Positions 46,369 to 55,755 of a stretch of DNA of 64,000 bases are shown here, piece by piece. The translations under genes and the position numbers were made by a program. How positions within the stretch are numbered: position 1 is the first letter of the stretch; every line of letters starts with the position of its first letter. Origin of the DNA: Pseudolabrys sp. Root1462 (GTDB lineage Bacteria > Pseudomonadota > Alphaproteobacteria > Rhizobiales > Xanthobacteraceae); contig NZ_LMFS01000004.1 in the NCBI RefSeq assembly GCF_001426945.1, positions 330,632-394,631 on the forward strand. Reading direction: 5' to 3'. Under the pieces are notes generated by a model. That model was not told the origin of the DNA. It ran no database searches and saw only the letters and a program-made list of their open reading frames with translations.

Positions 46369-47577
46369 ATGACCACCCGCAAACCTGTTGTCATCGCCGG
46401 CGCCGGACCGACCGGTCTGATGTGCGCGCTGGCGCTGCGCGCACAAGACATTCCTGTCGTGCTGCTGGAAGCGGAAGAAGCGCTGACGCACGATCTGCGT
46501 GCCGGTTCGTTTCATCCGCCGACGCTGGAACTGATGGCGCCCTATGGCATCACGACGCGGATGCACGAGCACGGCATCAAGGTGCGCCACTGGCAGATTC
46601 GCAACCGGCCCGGCGATCTGGTCGCCGAGTTCGATCTCGATCTCCTGCGCGACGTCACGCCCTACCCCTATCGCTTGCATCTCGAGCAGCATCGTCTGAC
46701 GCCGATCCAGCTCGACTTGCTGCAAGCGGAAGGCGGCGCCGAGATTCACTTCGGCCACGCCGTCACCGGCTATGCCCAGCATGCCGATGGCGTCACCGTG
46801 ACCACCAGCGGGCCTTCCGGCGACCGGCGCTTCGAAGGCTCATGGCTGATCGGCGCCGACGGCGGCCGCAGCGTCGTGCGCAAGGAGCTCGGCGTCGAGT
46901 TCGAAGGCTTCACCTGGCCCGAATTGTTCGTCGTCGTCTCGACGCCCTACGATTTCGCGCAGCACGGCTTTGCCTATAACTGCTATATCGCCGATCCCGT
47001 CGAATTCGGCGCGCTGTTCAAGGTTCCGGATGCCGGTCCGCCCGGACTGTGGCGTCTCGCCTACCCGGTCGACCCGGAGGAAAGCGACGAGGTGCTGCTG
47101 TCGGCCGAGCGCGTCGAGGCCGCCCTGCAGCGGCTGGTGCCGAAACAGGGCGTCTACGACATTCGCTACAAGAGCACCTACCGCGTGCATCAGCGCGTCG
47201 CCGCCTCATTCCGGGTCGGCCGCGTGCTGCTGGCCGGCGACGCCGCGCATCTGAACAACCCGCTCGGCGGCTTCGGCCTCAACAGCGGCATCCACGACGC
47301 CGTCAATCTCTGCGACAAGCTCGGCGCCCATTGGCACGGCCAAGGTGGTGAACACTTACTCGACCTGTACTCCCGCCAGCGCCGCTTCGCCACGATTGAG
47401 CAGGTGCAGGCGATGTCGATCCGCAACAAGCGGATGATGGAAGAGCGCGACCCCGCGATCCAACGTCAGCATCTTGAGGAGATGGTCGCGGTGGCGAATG
47501 ACCCGGCCAGGGCGCGGGCGCACCTGCTCAATACGTCGATGATCCTGGGCCTCAAGCGCGCGAACGAGATGATTTAG
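46369..47577 (+). CDS. FAD-dependent monooxygenase (aromatic hydroxylase type)
   Basis: 402 residues of the PHBH/MhpA fold: GAGPTG (11-16) for FAD, the GADGGRSVVR motif (162-171, with Asp164), and GDAAHLNNPLGGFGLNSG (290-307). It would hydroxylate a phenolic substrate using NAD(P)H and oxygen. With hydroxybenzoate made in the preceding operon, a 4-hydroxybenzoate-like substrate is attractive, but the sequence resembles MhpA/UbiH types more than PobA. It is probably co-transcribed with the amidohydrolase. Confidence 0.88.
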   Translation: MTTRKPVVIAGAGPTGLMCALALRAQDIPVVLLEAEEALTHDLRAGSFHPPTLELMAPYGITTRMHEHGIKVRHWQIRNRPGDLVAEFDLDLLRDVTPYPYRLHLEQHRLTPIQLDLLQAEGGAEIHFGHAVTGYAQHADGVTVTTSGPSGDRRFEGSWLIGADGGRSVVRKELGVEFEGFTWPELFVVVSTPYDFAQHGFAYNCYIADPVEFGALFKVPDAGPPGLWRLAYPVDPEESDEVLLSAERVEAALQRLVPKQGVYDIRYKSTYRVHQRVAASFRVGRVLLAGDAAHLNNPLGGFGLNSGIHDAVNLCDKLGAHWHGQGGEHLLDLYSRQRRFATIEQVQAMSIRNKRMMEERDPAIQRQHLEEMVAVANDPARARAHLLNTSMILGLKRANEMI

Positions 47578-47636
47578 CGGGGAAATAGAGCCCCGCGGGG
47601 CTTAAATGGCTCGCTCAACTGGGCTATTTTGCCCCG

Positions 47637-50381
47637 ATGTCTCAGCCTCAGACCATCGGACTTTCGGAACCGGAAACGCCGCCGGACGCGACGCCGCCGG
47701 AAAAGCTGTCTCCGATGCTGGAGCAGTATATCGAGATCAAGACCGCCAACCCGGGCTCGCTGCTGTTCTACCGGATGGGCGATTTCTACGAGCTGTTCTT
47801 CGAGGACGCCGAGGTGGCGAGCCGCGCGCTCGGCATCGTGCTGACCAAGCGCGGCAAGCATCAGGGTCAGGACATCCCGATGTGCGGTGTGCCTATTCAT
47901 CGCTCGGACGAATACCTGCATCGTCTGATCGCGCTCGGCCACCGCGTCGCCGTGTGCGAGCAACTAGAAGACCCCGCCGAGGCCAAGAAGCGCGGCAGCA
48001 AGAGCGTCGTGAAGCGCGACGTGGTGCGGCTGGTCACGCCCGGCACATTGACCGAAGACACGCTACTCGACGCCCGGCGCAACAACTACCTGCTAGCGAT
48101 CGCGCGGGCCCGACTGTCGTCGGTTGGCACCGAGGCGCGCTTTGGGCTGGCCTGGATCGATATCTCCACCGGCGAATTCCGCATCACCGAATGTGACCGC
48201 GTCATGCTCGCCGCCGAGATTGCCCGGCTGGAGCCGGGCGAGATTCTGATCTCCGACGCACTTTATTCCGACACCGAGTTGATGCCGCTGTGGCGCGAAC
48301 TGCCGGCGGTGACGCCTTTGTCGCGCGATGTCTTCGACTCGGCCACCGCCGAGCGCCGTCTCACGTCGTTCTTTGCAGTCGCGACCAGCGACGGCTTCGG
48401 CGCGCTGACACGGCTGGAAATCACCGCCGCTGCGGCCGCCGTCACGTATATCGAACGCACGCAGATCGGCCAGCGCCCGCCCTTGTCGCCGCCGCTTCGC
48501 GAAGCCGCCGCGGCGACCATGGCGATCGACCAGGCAACGCGCGGCAACCTCGAACTGATGCGGACTTTGTCCGGTGAGCGGCGGGGCTCGCTGCTCGACT
48601 GCATCGACCGCACCGTCACCGCCGCCGGCTCGCGCCTGCTGGCGCAGCGGCTATCCGCGCCGCTGACGGACGCTGCTGCCATCGCGCGGCGTCTCGATGC
48701 CGTGTCGTGCTTCGTCGATGACGTGGCGGCGCGCGCCGAGACCCGCTCGCGGCTTGCGGCTGCGCCGGATCTCGCCCGCGCCCTCACCCGAATTGCGCTG
48801 CAGCGTGGCGGTCCGCGTGATCTTGCCGCCATCCGCGACGGCATCGGCGCCGCGCACGAACTGGCGAGGGCGCTGGCATCGATCAAGGACGCGCCGGAGG
48901 AGATCGCCGAGGCACTTGGGCTGTGCCGCAAGGTGAATGCCGCGTTGGCCGGCGATCTCTCGCGCGCTCTCGGCGACGACCTGCCGCTGATCAAACGTGA
49001 TGGTGGCTTCATTCGCGAGGGCTATAACGGCGCGCTCGACGAGAACCGGGCGCTGCGCGACGAATCGCGGCGCGTCATCGCTGCGCTGCAGGCGCGCTAT
49101 TGCGATGACACGGGCGTCAAGGCGCTCAAGATCAAGCACAACAACGTGCTCGGTTATTTCGTCGAGGTGACGGCGCAAAATGCCGAGCGGATGATGCAGC
49201 CGCCGCTCAACGCGACCTTCATTCACCGCCAGACGCTGGCCGGACAGGTGCGCTTCACCTCGACCGAGCTCGGCGAATTGGAGGCCAAGATCGCGAGCGC
49301 CGCCGATCGCGCGCTGGGCCTTGAGCTCGAGATCTTTGAGCGGTTGTGTGCGGCAGTGATCACCGAGAGCCACGCAATCAAGCAATGCGCCGAAGCGCTG
49401 GCGCGGCTCGATGTCGCGTCAAGCCTCGCCGCGATCGCTGTTGAATCCAATTTTGCGCGGCCGACGGTCGATGACAGCCTCGCTTTCATCATCGAAGGCG
49501 GCCGCCATCCGGTGGTTGAGCACGCGCTGTCGCGTGACGGCACGCCGTTCGTCGCCAATGACAGTGACCTGTCGCCTCCTCCCGCAGCGGAGGCAGGCCG
49601 CATCTGGCTGATCACCGGCCCCAACATGGCCGGCAAATCGACCTTCCTGCGCCAGAACGCGCTGATCGCCATCATGGCGCAGATGGGTTCGTTCGTGCCG
49701 GCAAAGCACTGCCACATCGGCATCGTCGATCGACTGTTCTCGCGCGTCGGTGCCGCCGACGATCTGGCGCGCGGCCGTTCGACTTTCATGGTCGAAATGG
49801 TCGAGACCGCCGCGATTCTCAATCAGGCTGGCGAGCGCGCCCTCGTCATCCTCGATGAGATCGGCCGCGGTACCGCAACTTTCGATGGCCTGTCGATCGC
49901 CTGGGCGACTATCGAGCATCTGCACGACATCAACAAATGTCGCTCGCTGTTCGCGACGCACTATCACGAGCTCACCGCACTTTCGGCGCGTCTGCTCCGC
50001 CTGCACAATGTCACGGTCAAGGTGAAGGAATGGAACGGCGAGGTCGTGTTTCTGCACGAAGTCATCGCCGGCGCCGCGGACCGCTCCTACGGCATCCAGG
50101 TGGCGAAGCTCGCCGGGCTGCCAGGCAGCGTCATCGAGCGCGCCAAAGTGGTGCTCGCCAAGCTCGAGCAAGAGGACCGGGCTGCGCCGAAAGGCTTCGA
50201 AGACCTGCCTCTGTTCGCCGCCAATTATCAGCCGCCCGCCGCCGCGCCGGAGCCGGCGCATGATATCGTCGTGGCCGCCATTGCCGCGCTCAATCCCGAC
50301 GAAATGTCGCCGCGCGAAGCCATGGAAGCGCTGTATCAGCTCAAGGCAAAGTTGCGTGAGGCAGAGAAAGAGAAGAAGTAA
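47637..50381 (+). CDS. mutS: DNA mismatch repair protein MutS
   Basis: 914-residue mismatch-binding ATPase. Domain I carries the mismatch-reading FYEL motif (in [14 protein letters not shown], about 45-55). The clamp and lever regions follow, then the ATPase with Walker [10 protein letters not shown] (661-669), Walker [16 protein letters not shown] and a C-terminal helix-turn-helix/tetramer tail. The length is normal for alphaproteobacteria. It is not linked to the aromatic genes; a short hairpin (AGCCCCGCGGGGCT, 47589-47602) lies between the flavin gene and mutS. Confidence 0.97.
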   Translation: MSQPQTIGLSEPETPPDATPPEKLSPMLEQYIEIKTANPGSLLFYRMGDFYELFFEDAEVASRALGIVLTKRGKHQGQDIPMCGVPIHRSDEYLHRLIALGHRVAVCEQLEDPAEAKKRGSKSVVKRDVVRLVTPGTLTEDTLLDARRNNYLLAIARARLSSVGTEARFGLAWIDISTGEFRITECDRVMLAAEIARLEPGEILISDALYSDTELMPLWRELPAVTPLSRDVFDSATAERRLTSFFAVATSDGFGALTRLEITAAAAAVTYIERTQIGQRPPLSPPLREAAAATMAIDQATRGNLELMRTLSGERRGSLLDCIDRTVTAAGSRLLAQRLSAPLTDAAAIARRLDAVSCFVDDVAARAETRSRLAAAPDLARALTRIALQRGGPRDLAAIRDGIGAAHELARALASIKDAPEEIAEALGLCRKVNAALAGDLSRALGDDLPLIKRDGGFIREGYNGALDENRALRDESRRVIAALQARYCDDTGVKALKIKHNNVLGYFVEVTAQNAERMMQPPLNATFIHRQTLAGQVRFTSTELGELEAKIASAADRALGLELEIFERLCAAVITESHAIKQCAEALARLDVASSLAAIAVESNFARPTVDDSLAFIIEGGRHPVVEHALSRDGTPFVANDSDLSPPPAAEAGRIWLITGPNMAGKSTFLRQNALIAIMAQMGSFVPAKHCHIGIVDRLFSRVGAADDLARGRSTFMVEMVETAAILNQAGERALVILDEIGRGTATFDGLSIAWATIEHLHDINKCRSLFATHYHELTALSARLLRLHNVTVKVKEWNGEVVFLHEVIAGAADRSYGIQVAKLAGLPGSVIERAKVVLAKLEQEDRAAPKGFEDLPLFAANYQPPAAAPEPAHDIVVAAIAALNPDEMSPREAMEALYQLKAKLREAEKEKK

Positions 50382-50388
50382 AGCCGCT

Positions 50389-51192
50389 TCAAGCGCGGCG
50401 GTTCTTCCAAACCCACAGCAGTCCGTTCCACGCCACGGCGATCGCCAGGCCGATCAGATAAGCCCACCACACGCCGAGCGGCTCGGCGAACGCGTGCACG
50501 GCGAGCAGGCCCAGCGTCAGTCCGATCAAGGGTGCCTGAACATGCGCCGCCACACTGGCGGCCACGGGCCCGCCAGCACGGGTATAGAGAATGATGAAGA
50601 ACGAGCTCATCGCCACCGGGAAGAAGGCGAACACACCGGAGAAATAGGAACCGATCGACGAACTCAAGCCGGTGACGATGACGACACACGCCGTCACCAC
50701 GCCGGCCCGCCAAGCAAGGTCGCGCGCCGTCAACCTGACGCGCGCCCGCGGCGCGACGTCGCCAAGAAAATGCGACGCGATGGTGATCGTCACCGGATAG
50801 ACTATCGCGTTGGCGAGCAAAGCTGTTGACGCGGTCCAAGGCAACAGCCGCGACAGAAATACCCCGCCAAGCCACACCAAGATCGCGCCGCCGAGACTCG
50901 GCACCAGACGGTTGCGCGGCGCCAGCACGGCGAAGGTGAGTGCGAATAACGGACAAACCGCGTTCGCCACCATGCTGCCGACCGCGCTCTGGGCAATGAA
51001 ATGCGCGTCGTGTTCGACCGCAAGAATGATCAACGCCGCGCCGCCCGCGGTTGGCAGCGCCGCGATCAGTGCGCCGATGAACGGCCCGGAGCGTTCGACC
51101 ACGACCGATGCGGCGACGACGATGCCGGCGGTCATGACGATCTTGAGGGCGAGCCCCAGCCAGAACATCGACGACATCAGCGTCCCGCTCAT
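50389..51192 (-). CDS. Polytopic membrane protein (tandem paralogue 2)
   Basis: 267 residues with about eight hydrophobic helices. The first helices contain VVVERSGPFIGALIAALPTAGGAALIILAVEHDAHF, which closely matches the same part of the upstream neighbour. The two genes overlap by four bases (ATGA), suggesting the proteins form a heteromer. No family was recognised with confidence. The C-terminus ends in a short basic tail. It converges on mutS, with seven bases between the stops. Confidence 0.85.
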   Translation of the reverse strand: MSGTLMSSMFWLGLALKIVMTAGIVVAASVVVERSGPFIGALIAALPTAGGAALIILAVEHDAHFIAQSAVGSMVANAVCPLFALTFAVLAPRNRLVPSLGGAILVWLGGVFLSRLLPWTASTALLANAIVYPVTITIASHFLGDVAPRARVRLTARDLAWRAGVVTACVVIVTGLSSSIGSYFSGVFAFFPVAMSSFFIILYTRAGGPVAASVAAHVQAPLIGLTLGLLAVHAFAEPLGVWWAYLIGLAIAVAWNGLLWVWKNRRA

Positions 51193-51983
51193 GCCAGCTT
51201 GCCCCGGCGGCGGGTGGCGAAGACCAGGAGATTGATGCCGACCGAGACGATCAGCGTGAGCAGCAACGACAGGACAGAGCCGAGAGCGTCGGCCGTCAGA
51301 TGCAACACGAGCATCGCCACGGCGAAGCCGCCGAGCCCGACCACCGCGTTTGACAACACGGCCGCGGTCGCCGGCCCGCCGACCCGCGGATGCAGGATCA
51401 GGATCAGGCTGGACAGCACGATCGGAAACACCGCGAGATTGCCGCTCGCCGCCGGACCGATGTGGTAGCTCAACGTCACGACGACGCCGAGCAGTATTGC
51501 GACCATGGCTGCGCGCAGCACGTAGTCGTACCAGTAAGTGCGCATGCGCGGGAACTGGACATGCAGCAGCCGCGACACCAGGACGTGGCCAGTGCCGAGC
51601 GCGATGACATTAATTGCGATCGTTTCCCATATGCCGAGCGGCACCTGACGGAAGACGGTACTGAGCACGGCCCAGACCGCGAAGGCTCCGCCGAGGCTGA
51701 CGATGAGCGACCGCCTCTGCGCCAGTAGAGCGTAAGTGACGGCAAAGGCGATGTTGAACGCGTTGGTCACGGCACTGCCGAGCGCGCTCTCACCGACGAA
51801 ATGCGCGCCGTGGTCGATAGCGAGGAAGATATAGATCGGTCCCGCGCTGATCGGCAGCGTCGCCACCAGTCCGCCGATCAGCGGACCGGCCCGCTCCGCC
51901 GTCACGGTCGCCGCGATCAGGAACGCGGCGGTGACGGCCATGCGCACCAGCAAGGTGAGCGCGAAATAGAGCTCCGGCGACAT
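51189..51983 (-). CDS. Polytopic membrane protein (tandem paralogue 1)
   Basis: 264 residues, about eight hydrophobic helices. The repeated motif VTAERAGPLIGGLVATLPISAGPIYIFLAIDHGAHFVGESALGSAV is shared in pattern with the next gene. Its middle loop is basic (FPRMRTYWYD). The first gene of the pair; its stop overlaps the start of the second. The family is not recognised; paired small membrane proteins of this kind may make an exporter or channel. It starts 45 bases from the OsmC stop and is in the same direction. Confidence 0.85.
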   Translation of the reverse strand: MSPELYFALTLLVRMAVTAAFLIAATVTAERAGPLIGGLVATLPISAGPIYIFLAIDHGAHFVGESALGSAVTNAFNIAFAVTYALLAQRRSLIVSLGGAFAVWAVLSTVFRQVPLGIWETIAINVIALGTGHVLVSRLLHVQFPRMRTYWYDYVLRAAMVAILLGVVVTLSYHIGPAASGNLAVFPIVLSSLILILHPRVGGPATAAVLSNAVVGLGGFAVAMLVLHLTADALGSVLSLLLTLIVSVGINLLVFATRRRGKLA

Positions 51984-52027
51984 TCAGTCCCTTCTCCCTC
52001 TCCCCGGCTAGAGAGAGGCGAGGTCTG

Positions 52028-52537
52028 TTAGGTGCGCGCCATCTTCACATCGACGGGCGGGCCGCTCTTGATGGTCTGATAGACCACGCAATAGCGTTCA
52101 GTGAGTTTGAGCAACTGATCGAGCTTGTCCTGCGGCGCATCGGTGTCGAGATCGAAGCGCAGCCGTATCTGGGCGAAGCCGACCGGCGCATCCTTGGCGA
52201 CGCCGAGCGTGCCGCGGAAATCGAGATCGCCTTCCGCCGATACCCGGCCGGACTTCAGCGGAATTTCCAGCGCGGTGGCGACTGCCTTCACCGTGACGCC
52301 GGCGCAGGCAACCAGCGCTTCGAGCAGCATGTCGCCCGAGCACAATTCCATGCCGGAGCCGCCGGTCGCCGGATGCAAGCCGGCGGTTGCCAGCGCGCGG
52401 CCGGTTTCGACCTTACAGGCGATGCTGGTGTCGTCGAGCGTGCCCTTGGCCTTCAGCGTGATCAACGCCGAAGCCGCGTCGCTCTTGTACTTTTCCTTGA
52501 TCGGCGCCTGCATGGCGCGGAGTTCATTGGCGTCCAT
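52028..52537 (-). CDS. OsmC family protein
   Basis: 169-residue thiol peroxidase-type protein. The two redox Cys of the family are present at 78 (ALVACAGVTVKAVA) and 150 (ERYCVVYQT), so activity against organic hydroperoxides is likely. The N-terminal part, with DDTSIACKVETGRA, is longer than in E. coli OsmC and belongs to a broader OsmC-like group. The gene follows the alcohol dehydrogenase by 13 bases on the same strand, which suggests a common transcript. Confidence 0.9.
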   Translation of the reverse strand: MDANELRAMQAPIKEKYKSDAASALITLKAKGTLDDTSIACKVETGRALATAGLHPATGGSGMELCSGDMLLEALVACAGVTVKAVATALEIPLKSGRVSAEGDLDFRGTLGVAKDAPVGFAQIRLRFDLDTDAPQDKLDQLLKLTERYCVVYQTIKSGPPVDVKMART

Positions 52538-52550
52538 CGTGCGAATCCTT

Positions 52551-53606
52551 TCAAGCCGGCGTCAGCACGACGCGGCCGATCACCTTGCCGGCCTTGAGAT
52601 CGTCGAGCGCTTCCTGGACTTCTTCGAGCGGCCGCTCGCGGATCGGCACCTGCGGCACGCCGGTGCGGCCGACGAGTTCGATCAACTCTTTCATTTCCGG
52701 CAGCGAGCCGACATAGGAGCCCTGGATCGTCATCGCGCGCATCGGAAAGAACGGCGTTGAGATAGTGATGTCGCCGCCGAACAGGCCGACAACGATGATC
52801 TTGCCACCCTTTGTGATCGCATCGACTCCGAGCTTCACCGTATCGGACGAGCCGACGAAATCGATGACCGACCAGGCGCCGCCCTTGGTGGCATCGATGA
52901 TCTGTTTGGCGGCGTCGGGCGCGCGGCCGTCGATCGCCGCCACTGCGCCGGCCTTCAGCGCCGCTTCGCGCTTGGCCGGGTCGATGTCGACCATGATCAC
53001 GCTCTTGCCGCCCATCGCCTTGTGCAGCGAGATCGCCATCAGGCCGAGGCCGCCGGCGCCCATGATGACCACCGGCTCGTCCTTGAGGTTTTCGCTCACC
53101 TTCTTGAGCGCGCTGTAGGCGGTGACGCCCGAACAAGCCAGCGGCGCCGCCTGCACCGGCGTCAGGCTGCCGATGTCGAACAGATGCCGCGGGTGCGGGA
53201 CGACGAGGTGCGTCGCGTAGCCGCCGTCGGAGAACACGCCGAGATTCTTCGGCGTCTTGCACAGGTTCTCCTCGCCGCGCCGGCACACCATGCATTCGCC
53301 GCAGCCGATCCACGGGTTGGCGAGCCTGATCTCCCCGACCTTGACGCCTTTGGCGTCAGGGCCGACTGCGACCACCTCGCCGACATTCTCATGTCCCATG
53401 GTCAAAGGCAGCTTGATGCCGCGCTCAAGGAGCTGCATGCGCTTGCCGCCGCCAAGCTCGTAGTAGCCGTCCCAGATATGGATGTCGCTGTGGCAGACGC
53501 CCGCGGCCTTGATCTTCAAAAGCACCTCGGTGCCCTTCGGCTCCGGCGTCGGCTTTTCGTTGAGTTGCAGGGGTTGGCCGCAGGTGCAGACCTGGAACAT
53601 GCGCAT
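52551..53606 (-). CDS. Zinc-dependent alcohol dehydrogenase
   Basis: MDR-family oxidoreductase of 351 residues. Catalytic zinc ligands Cys38 (GVCHSD), His72-Glu73 (GHENVG) and Cys158 (LACSG) are present, and structural zinc is held by Cys102, Cys105, Cys108 and Cys116. The NAD(P) motif GAGGLG is at 183-188. An Asp in MVDIDPAKRE suits NAD. An insertion (YYELGGGKRMQLLERGIK) before the catalytic His resembles certain aryl- or propanol-type enzymes. The start ATG at 53606 has GGAGAG upstream. OsmC follows. Confidence 0.92.
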   Translation of the reverse strand: MRMFQVCTCGQPLQLNEKPTPEPKGTEVLLKIKAAGVCHSDIHIWDGYYELGGGKRMQLLERGIKLPLTMGHENVGEVVAVGPDAKGVKVGEIRLANPWIGCGECMVCRRGEENLCKTPKNLGVFSDGGYATHLVVPHPRHLFDIGSLTPVQAAPLACSGVTAYSALKKVSENLKDEPVVIMGAGGLGLMAISLHKAMGGKSVIMVDIDPAKREAALKAGAVAAIDGRAPDAAKQIIDATKGGAWSVIDFVGSSDTVKLGVDAITKGGKIIVVGLFGGDITISTPFFPMRAMTIQGSYVGSLPEMKELIELVGRTGVPQVPIRERPLEEVQEALDDLKAGKVIGRVVLTPA

Positions 53607-53648
53607 GTCAGTTTCTCTCCCGGATACTATTTCCGCCGGACCATAGCC

Positions 53649-53681
53649 CATGATCGCGAAAATGGGGAACCGGTTTTCGTG
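53649..53681. repeat. GGAACCGGTTTTC-type Rhizobiales intergenic repeat
   Basis: The stretch runs CATGATCGCGAAAATGGGG then AACCGGTTTTCGTG and has CGAAAA / TTTTCG arms around a GAACCGG core. This closely resembles the short palindromic repeat (GATCCCGAAAAGTGGGAACCGGTTTTC-like) that I know to be scattered in rhizobial genomes. It lies upstream of the alcohol dehydrogenase gene in the 149-base gap before the cupin gene. Confidence 0.65.
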
Positions 53682-53705
53682 CCGTCACGCCGTCGAAAAC
53701 GACGC

Positions 53706-53731
53706 GGGCCCGGCGCTGCGGCACCGGGCCC
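53706..53731 (-). terminator. GC-rich hairpin after the cupin gene
   Basis: An 8-base perfect stem GGGCCCGG / CCGGGCCC, with a 10-base partly paired loop, begins 24 bases past the cupin stop in its direction. The tail CGTCGTTTTCG has only four T, so it is a weak intrinsic terminator. Confidence 0.5.
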
Positions 53732-53755
53732 ATCAAATCGGCTGATCCAACCGCC

Positions 53756-54214
53756 CTAGCGGTCGATGCGCTCTTCCTCCACGGCGCGACGCGCCTTCAT
53801 GTTGAAGCGATCGTCATAGATCGGCCGCTCCGCGGTCGTCGGGCCCGGGTACTGGACGATGAGGATGTCGCCGCCGGTCTCGGTGTGAAACTCGCCCTCG
53901 AAATGCGGGTCCGGGTGGAAAATCATCGTGCCCGGACCGTACATCTTGCCGTCGATCTTGAATTCGCCGGACAGCAGATACCAGACCTGCGCGAAGCCAT
54001 GATAGTGCTCGGGATGGTGTCCGCCGGGCGCAAGCCGCAGGATGCCGGCATTGGGCTCGGTCGGCCGTTCGGCGCGCGGATGAAACAGCATCTTGCCGGT
54101 TTCACCGGGCCAGCGGATCGTTTCCCATTCAAAGTCGTCAACGTGTTTGGCCTCGAATGGCAGATGGTCCTTGCGCGAGGCTTCGCGCTTCGGCGTGGTC
54201 GCGGCTTCAGTCAT
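53756..54214 (-). CDS. Cupin domain protein
   Basis: 152-residue single cupin. The first motif is GGHHPEHYHGFAQVWYLLSGEF (about 65-86) with three His in the metal position and the second is PGTMIFHPDPHFEGEFHTE (about 94-112). It may be a small dioxygenase, isomerase or storage-type protein; the substrate is not known. Its ATG at 54214 shares its A with the TGA stop of the XRE-cupin gene, and GGAGGAGG lies upstream, inside that gene. It ends the ABC-XRE-cupin series. Confidence 0.88.
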   Translation of the reverse strand: MTEAATTPKREASRKDHLPFEAKHVDDFEWETIRWPGETGKMLFHPRAERPTEPNAGILRLAPGGHHPEHYHGFAQVWYLLSGEFKIDGKMYGPGTMIFHPDPHFEGEFHTETGGDILIVQYPGPTTAERPIYDDRFNMKARRAVEEERIDR

Positions 54215-54903
54215 CACGTTTCCTCCTCCATCTTGTTGCGCGTTTTGCGCTTCTTCGTTGGCTCGCGCGCCGCACTATCGGAAACTGCGGCCGGAAGCGG
54301 CAGGCGCCACCAGTCGAGTGCGGTCAATTCGTTTTCCGGCTTGGCAACGGTCATCAGCACATGCGCCTCGGTGTCGCCGGCATTCTCGGCGCGATGCGGT
54401 TGCTCGGACGCAATGAAGATGCTGTCGCCGGTTCCGAGCCGATGACACTCGTCGCCGACGAAGAACAGGATTTCGCCCGACAGCACGACGCAGTGCTCCT
54501 GCCCCGGATGCGACACCATCGCCGTCATGCGGTTGCGGCGAGGAAACACCAAGTGAAACACTTCCATGCGATCGCGCGGCGCACCGCCGGCGACGCGATG
54601 CCAGTGATAGCCGCTGCTCTCGAGCTCGATGTGCCGGCCAGTCTCGGCAGCGCGGTAGACGCTGACGGCCGTGCGGTCCGGCCTTCGCTCACCGCTGACG
54701 AGATCCTGCAGGCCGAGACCGAGCACGGCGCAGATCTGCACCAGATTGGCGATGGAGCATTGCGCTTCGCCGCGCTCGACGCGCGACAGGAAGGCTTCCG
54801 ACAGGCCCGCACGCTCGGCCACGACGGCGAGCGTCATGCCATTGGCAATGCGGCCGCGGCGGATGCGAGCGCCGATTTCGGCGGTGATGGCTTGAGCGTC
54901 CAT
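54214..54903 (-). CDS. XRE-family regulator with C-terminal cupin domain
   Basis: 229 residues. The N-terminal helix-turn-helix (IGARIRRGRIANGMTLAVVAERAGLSEAFLSRVERGEAQCSIANL, about 10-54) is followed by a cupin sensor domain (HPGQEHCVVLSGEILFFVGDE and GTGDSIFIASEQPHRAEN). The tail is basic (KKRKTRNK). Regulators of this type control degradation or uptake of small organic compounds. The perfect palindrome TTGCCTATTAGGCAA lies 41 bases upstream. It follows the ABC ATPase by 65 bases on the same strand. Confidence 0.92.
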   Translation of the reverse strand: MDAQAITAEIGARIRRGRIANGMTLAVVAERAGLSEAFLSRVERGEAQCSIANLVQICAVLGLGLQDLVSGERRPDRTAVSVYRAAETGRHIELESSGYHWHRVAGGAPRDRMEVFHLVFPRRNRMTAMVSHPGQEHCVVLSGEILFFVGDECHRLGTGDSIFIASEQPHRAENAGDTEAHVLMTVAKPENELTALDWWRLPLPAAVSDSAAREPTKKRKTRNKMEEET

Positions 54904-54944
54904 CCCGCTAGCCTGCCACGGTCTTGCATGACGCGCAAGTCGTA

Positions 54945-54959
54945 TTGCCTATTAGGCAA
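54945..54959. promoter_or_regulatory. TTGCCTATTAGGCAA palindrome, probable XRE operator
   Basis: A perfect 7-1-7 palindrome sits in the 65-base gap between the ABC ATPase stop and the XRE-cupin start. GCAAGTCG is repeated on both sides (54935-54942 and 54956-54963). XRE-cupin proteins commonly bind their own promoter, so autoregulation is likely. Confidence 0.65.
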
Positions 54960-54968
54960 GTCGCAGAG

Positions 54969-55754
54969 TCACCACCACAACGCCGCGCCCTCGGGGGCCC
55001 GATCTTCCGGGGCTTGGACCGGCCGCGCCATCGAGCGGTCGAGCGCCGCCAGCACCTGCTTCTTGACGTTGTCGAAGCGCGACGACTGGCGGTCCCGCGG
55101 CCGCGGCAGGCCGGTGACGATTTCCTCGAACAGCCGGCCCGGACGCGGCTGCATGACGAAGACGCGGTCGGCCAGCACAACGGCTTCCTCGACGTCGTGC
55201 GTGACAAGGATGAGCGTTGGACGAGAGTCGGCCCACAGGTCGAGCAAGTGCTCCTGCAGATCGGCGCGGGTGAAGGCATCGAGTGCCGAGAACGGCTCGT
55301 CGAGCAGCAGCACTTCGGGGCGCGGCACCAGTGCGCGGGCGATGGCGACGCGTTGCGCCTGACCGCCGGACAATTCGCGCGGCCAGACGCTGGCCTTGTC
55401 GGCAAGGCCGACACGTTTGAGCGCTTCGGCGACGCGCGCGTTGCGCTCGGCCCTTGCCAGGTGATCGAGGCCAAAGCCGATATTGCCGGCGACGCTGAGC
55501 CACGGCAGCAAGCGCGGCTCCTGGAAGACGATGCCGATCTTCTCATGCGGCGCCATCACCGCGACGCCGTCGAGCACGACGCGGCCCTGGCTGGCGACAT
55601 CGAGGCCGCTGATCGCGCGCAGCATCGTCGACTTGCCGCAGCCGGAGCCGCCGACGATCGCGACGATCTCGCCGGGCGAAACCTTGAGGCTGATGCCGTC
55701 GAGCGCGTGCACGTTGTTCGGGTAGGTTTTACCGACGCCTTCGAGCTGCAACAT
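54969..55754 (-). CDS. ABC transporter ATP-binding protein (nitrate/sulfonate/taurine type)
   Basis: 261-residue ATPase: Walker A GGSGCGKST (35-43), Q-loop FQEPRLLPWLSV, signature LSGGQAQR, Walker B VLLLDEPFSALD and an H-loop in THDVEEAV. The pattern is that of SsuB/TauB/NrtD proteins. The start ATG at 55754 overlaps closely with the permease end (one base apart) and uses GGAGC inside it. It works with the permease and binding protein upstream in the operon. Confidence 0.93.
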   Translation of the reverse strand: MLQLEGVGKTYPNNVHALDGISLKVSPGEIVAIVGGSGCGKSTMLRAISGLDVASQGRVVLDGVAVMAPHEKIGIVFQEPRLLPWLSVAGNIGFGLDHLARAERNARVAEALKRVGLADKASVWPRELSGGQAQRVAIARALVPRPEVLLLDEPFSALDAFTRADLQEHLLDLWADSRPTLILVTHDVEEAVVLADRVFVMQPRPGRLFEEIVTGLPRPRDRQSSRFDNVKKQVLAALDRSMARPVQAPEDRAPEGAALWW

Positions 55755-55755
55755 G

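Noticed and set aside
47589-47602. AGCCCCGCGGGGCT hairpin as a terminator before mutS
   Set aside because: No T-run follows and the loop is only two bases, so it is noted but not called a terminator.
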